A DNA stretch of 64,000 nucleotides from Algibacter miyuki (GCF_042427745.1 NZ_JBHMFA010000001.1); one strand, 5' to 3'. Shown: positions 26,205 through 35,464, counted from the first letter of the stretch. Translations and numbers: made by a program. Notes: generated by a model from the letters alone, not told the origin.

Positions 26205-29048
26205 TTAATTTCTTTTAAATAGATCGTATTTTAAACCAAAAGTTAAGCGTTGTCCGTAAGATTCAGATTGCATAGTTCTCGATTTTTTACCTTGATAATA
26301 ACGTAAGGCCTGGTCTGTTATGTTGTTTAAACTTGCGTATATACTTAAGTTTTTATTGAACTTATAACCAGCGTTAAAATCTAAGAAAAATTGTTTGTCG
26401 TAATAACGGTCTTCAAAAGCGCGACCACCAATTTCATCTACATAAGCACCAGAGAAATTACCCGAAAGTCTAGCGTTAAACTTTTTATCAGCATAAGCTA
26501 ACGATGCGTTAAACATATTTGGAGCTGTATTTGGTAAATCTAAATCTGTACGTTCTTCGCCATCTTCATTTCTAATACCATCTGCACTAGATGATAAATG
26601 TGTGTAATTTAAGTAAACACTTAAGTTTCTTGCAAAACTTGGTAAGAAATCTAGTTGACGTTGGAACGCAAATTCAAATCCTAAAATAGAAGCTTGATCT
26701 CCATTGAAAGGTTGGTAAACTTCGTATTCGTTTTCATCTTCATATTGAAAAACATAAATGAAATCTTGAATATCTTTATAGAAAACACCTCCGGAAATAA
26801 TACCAACAGATTTAAAATAATGCTCTGCCATAACATCGAAATTCATAGATGTTGTTGGATCTAGTTCGGAGTTTCCTAACTTAATTTCCTCATCTTCATT
26901 ATTTATTTCTCTAAAAGGAACCAAATCAATATAGTTTGGTCTAGCCAGTGTGTTGGTCCAAGCAAAACGTAAAACGGTTTGTTTTGATAAGTCGTATTTT
27001 AAATGTAAACCCGGTAAAATGTTAGTGTATGTACTTTTGTCTGTAACACTATTGCTGCCCGTGAAATCACCTTCTTCATCAAAAATAATTTCGTTACCTG
27101 TACTATTAATACTGGTGTGCTCTAATCTAATACCAAGTAAAATATTTAATTTATCGGTTACTTGTTGGCTTGTCATGGCGTAACCAGAAAATACATTTTC
27201 GTCGACATCAAAATTTGCTGTTAGGTATTCTTCTGGTAAATCTTCAGCTTCAAATAAAGCAGCGTCGTTTAGGTTTAATTGTCCAAGAAATTCGGTAGTT
27301 GCAAAAGATCCAATAGCGTATTGACTACCAGCTAAGAAATCTGGATTACTATAATTTCTAGTTGGAATACCTCCCAATAGATCGAAACTAGAATCTTCTG
27401 GGCTGTATTCGATAAAATTGTTGTTTCTGTTTTTGTTTTTTAATCTTGTTTTTATACCAAATTTTAAAGTTCCGTTGTGATCATCAAAGATGTTTAATGG
27501 TAATTTGAAATTAGCTAAAACGTTAAAGTCTTTTTCCTCGGTGTATTGATTTTCTTCGGTTAACTCACCAAATTCAAAACTATTATAAAGTGCATCAGTA
27601 TTATCAACAGGAGTGAATAAAGGATTTCTAGAGTCGTTGTTGTAATTAATGGTGTATTCACTTTCGTATTCTAAATAACGCTCGTTTAAACGCTCTTCAG
27701 AAGCTTTAGAATAAGCCGCCATCCAGTCTATTTGTAGTTTGTTAACTAAGTGCGCACCACCAATGTTATAGTTTTGCATGCGTTGATCTTCTAGTCTGGT
27801 ATTTTGATTTCTATCATTGTCAATACCGCCTTTAGTTTGGCGTTTTGCTTCTACTGGAAACATGCTTAAATTACCATTAGAGTCTACCGTAAAATCGCCT
27901 GGCGCAATATCTTCGCCATCTAGAATTTCATGTTCTAATCTAAATCTATTTTCGCGATCGTCTCTCCAGTTGTAAATGGATTTAAAGTAGATGCTGTTAT
28001 TTTCATTTAATTTATAATCTAAATTGGCCGAAAAACTACGTCGTGTACGTTGTACAATATAATCTCTAATTTCAAAGGTTTTTGCATAAGGATTAACGGC
28101 TACTTCTTCTAAATTATCTTCGTCATCATTAGCGTTATATTCAAATTCATCTTCCCATTCGGCTTCAAAATTATGACTTCCAAAATCGTTATCATTTACC
28201 GATGCTGAGAGCATCCATCCAAATTTTCCGTTATTACTTCTATTTCCTATTAAAAAGGAACCATTAAGTATTTTTTTATTTGAGATGTAATTAACACCCG
28301 ATCCGGCAGTGGCTGAAACACGGAAACCTTCTGGAGATGTTCTTGTTACCAAGTTTACCGAGCCACCTAAAGCATCGGCATCCATATCTGGAGTTACGGC
28401 TTTGCTTACTTCAATAAGCTGAATCATATCCGCAGGAATTAAATCCATTTGTACATTACGGTTATCGCCTTCGGCAGAGGGTATACGGCTACCATTTAAA
28501 GTTACAGAGTTTAGTTGTGGCGCTAAACCACGAACAATAATGTTTCTAGCTTCACCTTGGTCTACTTGCATGGTGATACCGGGTATACGTTTAATAGCGT
28601 CACCGATGTTGGCATCTGGAAATTTACCAATTTGATCTGTAGATACTACGTTGGTAATGTTTTGTTTGTTTTTTTGTGCATTAAGTGCTTTTGCTTGGCC
28701 ACTAACATAACTTGTAATGGTTACGCCATCTAACTCTAATGCTTTTGGAGTAATATTAAAGTTTAATGTGGAAGTTGCTCCGGCTTTTACTAAAACGTCT
28801 GCGCTGCTATCATCATAACCTATGTAAGTTACTGTTATGGTTTGGTTACCTGCAGGAACGCCAATAAGTGTAAAATTTCCGTTAACATCGGATATTGTTC
28901 CCTTTTTTAAAGATTTAATTATAATATTACTAAAAGGGACTTTCAGTCCGTCGCTATCTGTAATAACTCCTTGTATATTACCTTCTTGCGATATGCCTAA
29001 CAGCGAAAGTAGTAGCGTTATTATTAAAATGGCATTGTTTTTTCTCAT
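26205..29048 (-). CDS. TonB-dependent outer-membrane receptor, phytase-associated
   Basis: 947 residues. A signal peptide (1-20) is followed by a carboxypeptidase-regulatory-like domain (about 22-110; IQGVITDSDG, NGNFTLIGVPAG), a plug domain (about 125-240; IGDAIKRIPGITMQV, NIIVRGLAPQLNSV, ALGGSVNLVTR) and a long beta-barrel ending in FGLKYDLFKRN with the usual aromatic near the C-terminus. The plug resembles the TIGR01782 group of Xanthomonas/Caulobacter-type receptors. It is first in a two-gene operon with phytase, so the ligand is probably phytate or another organic phosphate. A PHO-like motif lies upstream. Confidence 0.93.
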   Translation of the reverse strand: MRKNNAILIITLLLSLLGISQEGNIQGVITDSDGLKVPFSNIIIKSLKKGTISDVNGNFTLIGVPAGNQTITVTYIGYDDSSADVLVKAGATSTLNFNITPKALELDGVTITSYVSGQAKALNAQKNKQNITNVVSTDQIGKFPDANIGDAIKRIPGITMQVDQGEARNIIVRGLAPQLNSVTLNGSRIPSAEGDNRNVQMDLIPADMIQLIEVSKAVTPDMDADALGGSVNLVTRTSPEGFRVSATAGSGVNYISNKKILNGSFLIGNRSNNGKFGWMLSASVNDNDFGSHNFEAEWEDEFEYNANDDEDNLEEVAVNPYAKTFEIRDYIVQRTRRSFSANLDYKLNENNSIYFKSIYNWRDDRENRFRLEHEILDGEDIAPGDFTVDSNGNLSMFPVEAKRQTKGGIDNDRNQNTRLEDQRMQNYNIGGAHLVNKLQIDWMAAYSKASEERLNERYLEYESEYTINYNNDSRNPLFTPVDNTDALYNSFEFGELTEENQYTEEKDFNVLANFKLPLNIFDDHNGTLKFGIKTRLKNKNRNNNFIEYSPEDSSFDLLGGIPTRNYSNPDFLAGSQYAIGSFATTEFLGQLNLNDAALFEAEDLPEEYLTANFDVDENVFSGYAMTSQQVTDKLNILLGIRLEHTSINSTGNEIIFDEEGDFTGSNSVTDKSTYTNILPGLHLKYDLSKQTVLRFAWTNTLARPNYIDLVPFREINNEDEEIKLGNSELDPTTSMNFDVMAEHYFKSVGIISGGVFYKDIQDFIYVFQYEDENEYEVYQPFNGDQASILGFEFAFQRQLDFLPSFARNLSVYLNYTHLSSSADGIRNEDGEERTDLDLPNTAPNMFNASLAYADKKFNARLSGNFSGAYVDEIGGRAFEDRYYDKQFFLDFNAGYKFNKNLSIYASLNNITDQALRYYQGKKSRTMQSESYGQRLTFGLKYDLFKRN

Positions 29049-29118
29049 GATTATGGTTCGTTATTTTGTCTTGACGAAATAATAAAAATGAGAATGAAAT
29101 TAAGTTATCGTTTTTTAA

Positions 29119-29179
29119 AATTAACGTTAACTTAATTGAGGAAAGCCTAGGTTTTTAACCTGTAGTTAACATTAAAAAC
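29119..29179. promoter_or_regulatory. PHO-like motifs upstream of the TonB receptor-phytase operon
   Basis: ATTAACGTTAACTTAATTG at 29120-29138 matches the pattern AATGTTA-ACTT-AATGTTT seen before the porin gene. A second site, GTTAACATTA, is at 29165-29174. Similar elements lie upstream of 56894, 57283, 61855 and 62551. A PhoB/PhoP-type response is inferred. Confidence 0.4.
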
Positions 29180-29210
29180 ATATTGATAAAACATCAGTTT
29201 TTACCAACAC

Positions 29211-29240
29211 AAAAACCCCTTCTGTTTCCAGAAAGGGCTT
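29211..29240 (-). terminator. Terminator of the L21-L27 operon
   Basis: On the minus strand CCCTTTCTG and CAGAAGGGG form a stem around GAAA, followed by a run of T. Confidence 0.75.
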
Positions 29241-29264
29241 TAATTCTATTAAGAATGTTAGTTT

Positions 29265-29525
29265 CTAAGCTTCGAAAGGTTCGATAGAAACATAAGATTT
29301 GTTATCTTTTTTCTTAGTAAATTTAACAAGACCATCAACATATGCATGTAATGTATGATCTTTTCCTTGGTAAACGTTTTCACCTGGGTGATGCGTGTTA
29401 CCACGTTGTCTTAAAATGATATTTCCAGCAATAGCAGCTTGTCCTCCAAATATCTTAACGCCTAAACGTTTTGATTCAGATTCTCTACCATTCTTCGAAC
29501 TACCAACTCCTTTTTTATGAGCCAT
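29265..29525 (-). CDS. rpmA: 50S ribosomal protein L27
   Basis: 86 residues starting MAHKKGVGSSKNGRESESKR, the conserved N-terminal tail that reaches the peptidyl-transferase centre, followed by LGVKIFGGQAAIAGNII and RQRGNTHHPG. There is no N-terminal propeptide of the kind processed in Firmicutes. It follows rplU by 41 bp. Confidence 0.98.
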   Translation of the reverse strand: MAHKKGVGSSKNGRESESKRLGVKIFGGQAAIAGNIILRQRGNTHHPGENVYQGKDHTLHAYVDGLVKFTKKKDNKSYVSIEPFEA

Positions 29526-29566
29526 GATCTAAGGTTTTATATTGTTATACTTAAGTAATTCAGCGA

Positions 29567-30190
29567 TTAAGCTTTACCACCATCTAATTCGTCTTGCCAT
29601 TTTTTCAACTCATCCCATTTACCATCAGCAGCTAATTGAGCTTGTGCTGGCCATGTGTCAGTTACGTGGTTTCCACGAACATCAGCGATGATTTCAGAAA
29701 TTTTAGCGGCATCTGTTTTCGCTAATTCAGCAAAAGTTGCAATACCTGCAGCAGCTAAAGTTTCAGCGATTTTTGGTCCAATACCTTCAACTTTTTTCAA
29801 GTCATCAGCTTTTCCTGTTGCTTTTTTAGCAGCTGGTTTAGCTTCGGTTTTTTTTGCTGGGGCTGCCTTTTTAGCTCCAGAACCAGTAATACTTTCAATT
29901 ACAATTTCAGTTAAAGATTGACGGTGACCATTTTTAACACGGTAACCTTTACGTCTTTTCTTTTTGAAAACTATAACTTTGTCACCTTTAAGGTGTCTTA
30001 AGATTTTTGCACTTACTTGTGCTCCATCTATAGCTGGGGCGCCTACAGTTACATTGTCACCATCACCAACTAGAAGTACGTTATCGAAAGAAACTTCCTT
30101 ACCTTCTTCTGTTGCTAAACGGTTAACAAAAACTTTTTGGTCTTTTTCAACTTTAAATTGATGCCCTGCTATCTCTACAATTGCGTACAT
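29567..30190 (-). CDS. rplU: 50S ribosomal protein L21 with C-terminal HhH extension
   Basis: 207 residues, twice the usual length of about 103. Residues 1-103 are L21 (MYAIVEIAGHQFKVEKDQKV, then KKKRRKGYRVKNGHRQ). A Lys/Ala/Pro linker (about 107-127) leads to a helix-hairpin-helix-like domain at about 128-175 (LKKVEGIGPKIAETLAAAGI, then ATFAELAKTDAAKISEII) and a short acidic tail. It is one continuous frame with no frameshift. The added domain might bind RNA or protein at the ribosome; its function is not known to me. Confidence 0.95.
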   Translation of the reverse strand: MYAIVEIAGHQFKVEKDQKVFVNRLATEEGKEVSFDNVLLVGDGDNVTVGAPAIDGAQVSAKILRHLKGDKVIVFKKKRRKGYRVKNGHRQSLTEIVIESITGSGAKKAAPAKKTEAKPAAKKATGKADDLKKVEGIGPKIAETLAAAGIATFAELAKTDAAKISEIIADVRGNHVTDTWPAQAQLAADGKWDELKKWQDELDGGKA

Positions 30191-30253
30191 AGCGTAACGT
30201 TTTTATTAATTAATTTGTTTATAAAATATGCTTACTTTGTCCATAAGCGGGTG

Positions 30254-30284
30254 CAAATATACTGCTAATTAATTAATTTACAAA
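30254..30284 (-). promoter_or_regulatory. Promoter of the rplU-rpmA operon
   Basis: On the minus strand, TTTG (30284-30281), a spacer of 19 bp and TATATTTG (30261-30254) match the Bacteroidota -33/-7 consensus. The start codon is 63 bp downstream. Confidence 0.75.
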
Positions 30285-30288
30285 CCAT

Positions 30289-30741
30289 TTATTCGTTTTC
30301 AGTTACATTTTGACTTATTTTAAAGCGTTGCATGATTACAAAAGCCGAAACTACCGTTGTTGCTAAACCCATTATAGCAACTATAAAAGTAATTAAACCT
30401 GCGTTAATATTGAAGTTTCCGTTCATAGAATTAGTAAGTGCAGGTAAATAGTTCTGATCTATTTCTGTAGAATAAATTAAAAAGAAAGCTGTAAAAATTA
30501 GTGTGGCTATAAAACCAGTAAAAACACCTGTTTTAAAACCTTCGGCATAACTAAAAGTGTTAATATTTTGTAGTTTACGCAGACGTATTACTTCATAAAT
30601 TCCAAAACCTGTAATTACAGAATTAAACAAACTAAATAAGGGGTTTTTGTGTAGGTCGAATAACCCGAGAACCAAGAAATATGCAATTAACACAGCACTT
30701 GTAACGAGTCCGAATCTAAGCGAGAGCGATATTTTTTTCAT
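30289..30741 (-). CDS. DUF4199 membrane protein
   Basis: 150 residues with four membrane segments (about 10-28, 33-50, 70-92, 115-138). The motif YAEGFKTGVFTGFIATLIF is typical of DUF4199, a Bacteroidota family of unknown function. It lies just upstream of the L21 promoter and is transcribed in the same direction, but it is probably a separate unit. Confidence 0.8.
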   Translation of the reverse strand: MKKISLSLRFGLVTSAVLIAYFLVLGLFDLHKNPLFSLFNSVITGFGIYEVIRLRKLQNINTFSYAEGFKTGVFTGFIATLIFTAFFLIYSTEIDQNYLPALTNSMNGNFNINAGLITFIVAIMGLATTVVSAFVIMQRFKISQNVTENE

Positions 30742-30924
30742 GGTTTTTATGGTTTAGTTCTTTTCAATTTCGTGAAAATTTGTGGTTTATCATAATATTT
30801 AAATGTTTTTTGATTAAAAATATTGTAATCACTCTGTTATAAGAATCATAAAAAATCTCTATTTCAGGCTCTAAATAACAAGTATTTAGTAATTTTGTTA
30901 TTCCATAAACTTAAAACGCTAGTT

Positions 30925-31320
30925 ATGAAAATGATAAAAAATATTTTAATGCTTGCAGTGGTTACTATTTTTGCATTTAGTTGTAAAAATGAAGCTAAAG
31001 CTGAAGTAAAAACAGTTGAACATGCTAATGATGCTGTTGCTAAATTAGATCCAAATGCTACTTATGCTAAAGCGGAATTTACTATTGAAGGGATGACGTG
31101 CGCTATGGGATGTGCTGCGGCCATCGAGAAAAAAATAGCTAAAATGGAAGGTGTAAAATCCTCTAAAGTTGATTTCGATAAAAAAATAGCCATGGTAGAA
31201 TACGATGAAGCTAAAGTAACTCCAGAGTCTCTAACAAAAACCGTGTCTAGCGTTGCTGATTTATACAGTGTAAAGGATATGAAAACAGTTGCTGCTTTTT
31301 CTTCGGAAAGTGGAAGCTAG
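30925..31320 (+). CDS. Lipoprotein with heavy-metal-associated (HMA) domain
   Basis: 131 residues from Met at 30925 (MKMIKNILML); a longer frame from 30895 is possible but spoils the signal. The lipobox FAFSC puts the lipid on Cys20. An HMA-like ferredoxin fold spans about 47-115, with the metal loop GMTCAMGCA, so the two cysteines (59 and 63) are separated by three residues instead of the usual two. The protein probably binds or passes copper or another soft metal in the periplasm. It is a single gene ended by a terminator shared with gldD. Confidence 0.85.
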   Translation: MKMIKNILMLAVVTIFAFSCKNEAKAEVKTVEHANDAVAKLDPNATYAKAEFTIEGMTCAMGCAAAIEKKIAKMEGVKSSKVDFDKKIAMVEYDEAKVTPESLTKTVSSVADLYSVKDMKTVAAFSSESGS

Positions 31321-31349
31321 TTCGTTTTCGAAAAATAATATTTTATTAT

Positions 31350-31383
31350 AGATGCTTTGGTTTTAACTGAAGCATCTTTTTTT
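31350..31383. terminator. Terminator between the HMA gene and gldD
   Basis: AGATGCTT and AAGCATCT form a stem with a 12-base loop, followed by TTTTTTT. Confidence 0.8.
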
Positions 31384-31434
31384 ATTTCAAAATGCACCGT
31401 TTTAATAGCATTGCTTTCGGAATTGAAGCTCTTT

Positions 31435-32025
31435 TTATTCTTTCCACTTAATGGTTTCCATAATATGCTTCATGTCGTTTTGTAAATAATTTGCGGCAGG
31501 AAGTATGGAGTCGTAGTTAGGTTTCGTGTTGAAATATAAAGAAGCCGTTAAAAAATGATTGATACTATCAGTAATATAAAACTGCGCTGGCGAAGCAACG
31601 TTTCCAATAACTTCAGAAAATAACCCGTAAACTTTACGCTCCGCATTTTCGTATGGATATGCCGGAATTTCATCTGCCTTTTTGGTGTGTTCTAAAGTGA
31701 GTTTTTGCGCATCTTGAATAAAGTTTTCAAGGTTTGTATTGTTTTCGTTTACTGCTTTATATGTTAGAAATACGGTGCCATTTAATGTGGGATAGTCAAT
31801 GTTAAGACCATAAGTTTGCGTTGGTGCATGCAATAATTTTAATGTTATTGGTGCCGCTAATGCGTTAGTTTCAAAAGTAAAAGGCAGTGGCTCTAAATGT
31901 GATGCGCTGTATTTAGGTGTTGGATATTCTAAGCGTAAAAAGGCTTTAGGTTTTGGGATAAAATCTTCTTGGCATGAAAAACATACTGCTAGTAGTAATA
32001 AAACGTAAAACCTTTTTAATGTCAT
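31435..32025 (-). CDS. gldD: Gliding motility lipoprotein GldD
   Basis: 196 residues. The signal ends in VCFSC (Cys18), followed by the family-specific IPKPKAFLRLEYPTPKY. GldD is a cell-envelope lipoprotein required for gliding in Flavobacterium johnsoniae and co-occurs with GldE. The start lies 2 bp after the gldE stop, so the genes are coupled. Confidence 0.93.
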   Translation of the reverse strand: MTLKRFYVLLLLAVCFSCQEDFIPKPKAFLRLEYPTPKYSASHLEPLPFTFETNALAAPITLKLLHAPTQTYGLNIDYPTLNGTVFLTYKAVNENNTNLENFIQDAQKLTLEHTKKADEIPAYPYENAERKVYGLFSEVIGNVASPAQFYITDSINHFLTASLYFNTKPNYDSILPAANYLQNDMKHIMETIKWKE

Positions 32026-32027
32026 AA

Positions 32028-33332
32028 TTATGTAATTGTAAACTTAACGAGTCTAATGCGTTTTTTGTCTAAAGCTTCAATGGTAAAAACGTAATTTTTG
32101 AAATTTATTTTACTATTCAGTTTGGGGAAACTTCTAGAAATCTCTAAAACAAAGCCTGCAATGGTTTCAGCTTCTCCTTTATGATCTTCAAAAATGGTTT
32201 CGTCATCAAGTTTTATTACCTTGTATAGGTCTTTTAAAGCTGTTTTACCTTCAAAAACATAATTGTTATCGTCCAGTTTGGAGTATGTTAAGTCTTCGTC
32301 GTCAAACTCATCACTGATGTCGCCAACAATTTCTTCAATAATATCTTCCAAAGAAATTAATCCCGAAGTGCCTCCATATTCATCAACTACAACGGCTAAG
32401 TGGACTTTCTTTTCTTGAAATTCAGCCATCAAATCATCTAGCTTTTTATTCTCTGGAACAAAAAATGGTTCACGAATTAATGTAGCCCAATCAAATTGTT
32501 TCCGGTCAATAAAAGGGAGTAAATCTTTTACGTACAGAATACCTTTTATAGTGTCGATATTATCTTTGTAAACAGGAATCCTAGAATAGCCATTTTCTAC
32601 AATATCCGGCATTATATCCATGTATTTCTGATCTATGTTAAGCGCGAAAATATCAATTCGCGGGCGCATTACTTGTTTGGTATCGGTGTTTCCGAAGGAT
32701 ACAATACCTTGTAGTATTTTTTGTTCTTCTTTGGTAGTGTCATCTTCACTTGTCAATTCTAAGGCTTGCGATAATTGATCGACACTTAAATTAGATTTTT
32801 GTTTACCTAATTTTTGGTGTATGGATAATGTTACGCTTCGCATTGGGAGACTTATAGGAGACAGTAGTACATCTAAAACCTTTAAAGGGTAGGCCATAAA
32901 TGTGGCGAATTTTAGATTATTTCTACTAGCATAAATTTTAGGAAGTATTTCACCAAAAAGTAATATTAAAAAAGTGACGATTACAACCTCTAAAGTGAAT
33001 TTTAATATTGGGTTTGTAATGCCTTCAAATAGGTTGCTGCTTAGATAAGCAAACAGAATAACCACTGCAATGTTTATAAAATTATTGGCCACTAAAATGG
33101 TGGCTAGTAATTTTTTAGGACGCTCTAATAGTTGAAGTACAATTTGTATACGTTTAGATTTTGCCGCTATATCGGCCTCAACATCCGATTTAGATAATGA
33201 AAATAGTGCCACTTCTGCACCAGAAATAAGGGCAGAGCACAGGAGTAGTACAAATAATAATAGGTAACCTAAGGCAACAGAAAAATCGATTGCTACAAAT
33301 AAACTTATTAAACTAACGGGGTCAGGATCCAA
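32028..33332 (-). CDS. gldE: Gliding motility-associated protein GldE (CNNM/CorC family)
   Basis: 434 residues. An N-terminal CNNM (DUF21) membrane domain with four hydrophobic segments (about 17-190, including SGAEVALFSLSKSDVE) is followed by a CBS pair (about 215-335; MRPRIDIFALN, VVDEYGGTSGLISLEDI) and a CorC/HlyC transporter-associated domain (about 345-430). Relatives are ion-handling proteins; in F. johnsoniae extra GldE can partly replace GldD function. It forms an operon with ssb upstream (53 bp) and gldD downstream. Confidence 0.93.
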   Translation of the reverse strand: MDPDPVSLISLFVAIDFSVALGYLLLFVLLLCSALISGAEVALFSLSKSDVEADIAAKSKRIQIVLQLLERPKKLLATILVANNFINIAVVILFAYLSSNLFEGITNPILKFTLEVVIVTFLILLFGEILPKIYASRNNLKFATFMAYPLKVLDVLLSPISLPMRSVTLSIHQKLGKQKSNLSVDQLSQALELTSEDDTTKEEQKILQGIVSFGNTDTKQVMRPRIDIFALNIDQKYMDIMPDIVENGYSRIPVYKDNIDTIKGILYVKDLLPFIDRKQFDWATLIREPFFVPENKKLDDLMAEFQEKKVHLAVVVDEYGGTSGLISLEDIIEEIVGDISDEFDDEDLTYSKLDDNNYVFEGKTALKDLYKVIKLDDETIFEDHKGEAETIAGFVLEISRSFPKLNSKINFKNYVFTIEALDKKRIRLVKFTIT

Positions 33333-33385
33333 GAGCTTGGTTTTTGGTTAAACGCGGGGTTCTCGATATGGTATCGAGAATGATA

Positions 33386-33838
33386 TTAAAACGGAAGGTC
33401 ATCATCAGCATCTTCAATAGGTTTACTTGCAGGTTGTGGGCTAGTAGTTGCAGTTTTTTGTTCGGCAGGAGCTGCTTTGGCAGCGTTGCTTTCGCTTTCT
33501 TTTTTAGTAGAAAGAAACGTGAAATCATTACATTGAATTTCCGTAGAATATCTATCTACACCTTTATCATCTTGCCATTTTCTAGTTTTCAATCGGCCTT
33601 CAATATAGACTTTATCACCTTTGCTTAAATACTTTTCGCAAATTTCGGCGCCTTTATTTCTAACTACAATATTATGCCACTCGGTGTTGGTAACACGTTC
33701 GTTGGTTTGCTTGCTAACATAAGTTTCGTTGGTTGCTAAAGAAAAACGCCCAACACAGTTACCGCCTTCGAAGTAGTGCATTTTTACTTCGTCGCCTAAA
33801 TGCCCAATAAGCATTACTTTATTTAATGTTCCAGCCAT
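33386..33838 (-). CDS. ssb: Single-stranded DNA-binding protein
   Basis: 150 residues. An OB fold at about 4-108 (LNKVMLIGHLGDEVKMHYFE, TEWHNIVVRNKGAEI, YIEGRLKTRKWQD), a disordered Pro/Ala/Thr linker, and the acidic tip DADDDLPF that binds partner proteins. The mutY-ssb-gldE-gldD order is conserved in Bacteroidota. Confidence 0.96.
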   Translation of the reverse strand: MAGTLNKVMLIGHLGDEVKMHYFEGGNCVGRFSLATNETYVSKQTNERVTNTEWHNIVVRNKGAEICEKYLSKGDKVYIEGRLKTRKWQDDKGVDRYSTEIQCNDFTFLSTKKESESNAAKAAPAEQKTATTSPQPASKPIEDADDDLPF

Positions 33839-33994
33839 AATTATTTCTTTTGAAAGAATGCAAAAATAGATAAATAATTCTTATTAATCTGTATTTAAAA
33901 TAGAACCGAAGCGGTTTGTTATTTTTAAATAAGATCAATTTCATTCCGTTTTTTAAAATTAATAAAAAATTGTGGTTTAGAAGAAATTAATACG

Positions 33995-35035
33995 TTAAAA
34001 ATTAAAGCGTTCAATAAAATCGCCAATTAAAATGGGGACGGGAAAATCTCTTACATTTTCAATATTAATACCGTTTATAGGGAGTTTGTCAACCTTAATA
34101 ATCCAGAAATGTGTGTATAGGTGCTGGTGCGAAAGTTTGTGCACTACAGCTTCCTTATTATATAGGAGTAATTCAAAATCTTGATTTGTAAGTAATTCAT
34201 GATCCTTTATTAAGCTTTTAAAGCTTTTGAAATTGGTGGCTTTTTCAGTTTCAATTAAAGGAAATTGATAAAGGTTTTGCCAAATGCCTTTGCCTTGGCG
34301 CTGTTCTATAATCGTTTTTTCATCTTCAGAAATAAAAACTAAAAAATTGAAATGTTTCTTTTTCGCTTTCGCAGCTTTAATTTTTACGGGCAACTCGCTA
34401 ATGGTGTTTTTGCTTAGGGCTATGCAGCTCGAGTTAAATGGACACGTATCGCAATCCGGATTTTTGGGTTTGCATTGTGTGGCGCCAAACTCCATAATGG
34501 CTTGGTTGAATTCAGCTGGCTGTTTAGTATCGATTAGTTTTTGAGCCAGTTGTTTAAATTCTTTTGCACCAGGCGTAGAGTTTATGGCGGTTGAAATTCC
34601 AAAATAACGAGACAAAACGCGGTAAACGTTTCCGTCCACTACAGCAGTAACTTCATTAAAGCAAATGGAAGCTATGGCACTTGCTGTATAATCGCCAACA
34701 CCTTTTAGTTTTAGTAAGTCTTTATATGTGTTCGGGAATTTTCCGCCCAAATCAAAGGCTATATGTTTTGCGGTAGCATGCAAATTTCTAGCTCGCGAGT
34801 AGTATCCTAGACCTTGCCAAAGTTTTAAAACAGCACTTTCATTTGCGTTAGCTAAATCGAAAACTGTAGGATATTTAGCGGTGAAAGCATCATAATATGG
34901 TAACCCTTGCTTAACTTGTGTTTGCTGTAAAATAATTTCAGACAACCATATATAGTATGGATTTGTAGTTTTTCGCCAAGGAAGATCTCTTTTGTTAATT
35001 GAATACCAGTTGATTAGGGTTTTTGAGAACTTCAT
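33995..35035 (-). CDS. mutY: A/G-specific adenine glycosylase
   Basis: 346 residues; removes adenine mispaired with 8-oxoguanine. The catalytic Glu33 is in SEIILQQTQV, the helix-hairpin-helix is LKGVGDYTASAI (about 110-121), and the catalytic Asp134 is in VVDGNVYRV. The 4Fe-4S cluster cysteines are 188, 195, 198 and 204 (C-x6-C-x2-C-x5-C). The C-terminal NUDIX-like domain (about 225-346) recognises 8-oxoG. Confidence 0.96.
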   Translation of the reverse strand: MKFSKTLINWYSINKRDLPWRKTTNPYYIWLSEIILQQTQVKQGLPYYDAFTAKYPTVFDLANANESAVLKLWQGLGYYSRARNLHATAKHIAFDLGGKFPNTYKDLLKLKGVGDYTASAIASICFNEVTAVVDGNVYRVLSRYFGISTAINSTPGAKEFKQLAQKLIDTKQPAEFNQAIMEFGATQCKPKNPDCDTCPFNSSCIALSKNTISELPVKIKAAKAKKKHFNFLVFISEDEKTIIEQRQGKGIWQNLYQFPLIETEKATNFKSFKSLIKDHELLTNQDFELLLYNKEAVVHKLSHQHLYTHFWIIKVDKLPINGINIENVRDFPVPILIGDFIERFNF

Positions 35036-35096
35036 AGTTGAATTTGTAACGGCTGCAAAAATAAACGTTTATATTCTTAAATTTTAATGAATTAGG

Positions 35097-35129
35097 TTTG
35101 AAATATTGAATATTTAATCCTTATATTTG
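35097..35129 (+). promoter_or_regulatory. Promoter of the HU gene
   Basis: TTTG at 35097-35100, a 21-bp spacer, and TATATTTG at 35122-35129: a near-consensus Bacteroidota promoter, 44 bp before the HU start codon. Confidence 0.75.
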
Positions 35130-35173
35130 CATCCCTTTTAGAATTTAGTAGTAACCTAAAAATAATAGCAATA

Positions 35174-35464
35174 ATGACAAAAGCTGATATAGTAGCAAAA
35201 ATTTCAGAAAAATTAGGAATTGAAAAAGGAGACGTTCAAGCAACAGTTGAAACTTTCATGGAAGAAGTAAAAACTTCTTTAGAAGGTGGTGATAACGTTT
35301 ACTTAAGAGGTTTCGGAAGCTTTATAATTAAAACTAGAGCAGAGAAAACTGGTAGAAATATTTCAAAAAATACAACTATCAAAATACCTGCACACAATAT
35401 TCCTGCATTTAAGCCAGCAAAAGTATTTGTAGAAGGCGTTAAAACAAATGTAGACGTAAAATAA
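35174..35464 (+). CDS. HU family DNA-binding protein
   Basis: 96 residues. The HU/IHF pattern is complete: TKADIVAKISEKLGIEKGDV at the N-terminus, GDNVYLRGFGSFIIKTRAEK with the conserved GFGSF, and KIPAHNIPAFKPAK in the DNA-binding arm region. It bends and compacts DNA. It is followed within 60 bp by a 30-residue basic protein, perhaps on the same transcript. Confidence 0.95.
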   Translation: MTKADIVAKISEKLGIEKGDVQATVETFMEEVKTSLEGGDNVYLRGFGSFIIKTRAEKTGRNISKNTTIKIPAHNIPAFKPAKVFVEGVKTNVDVK

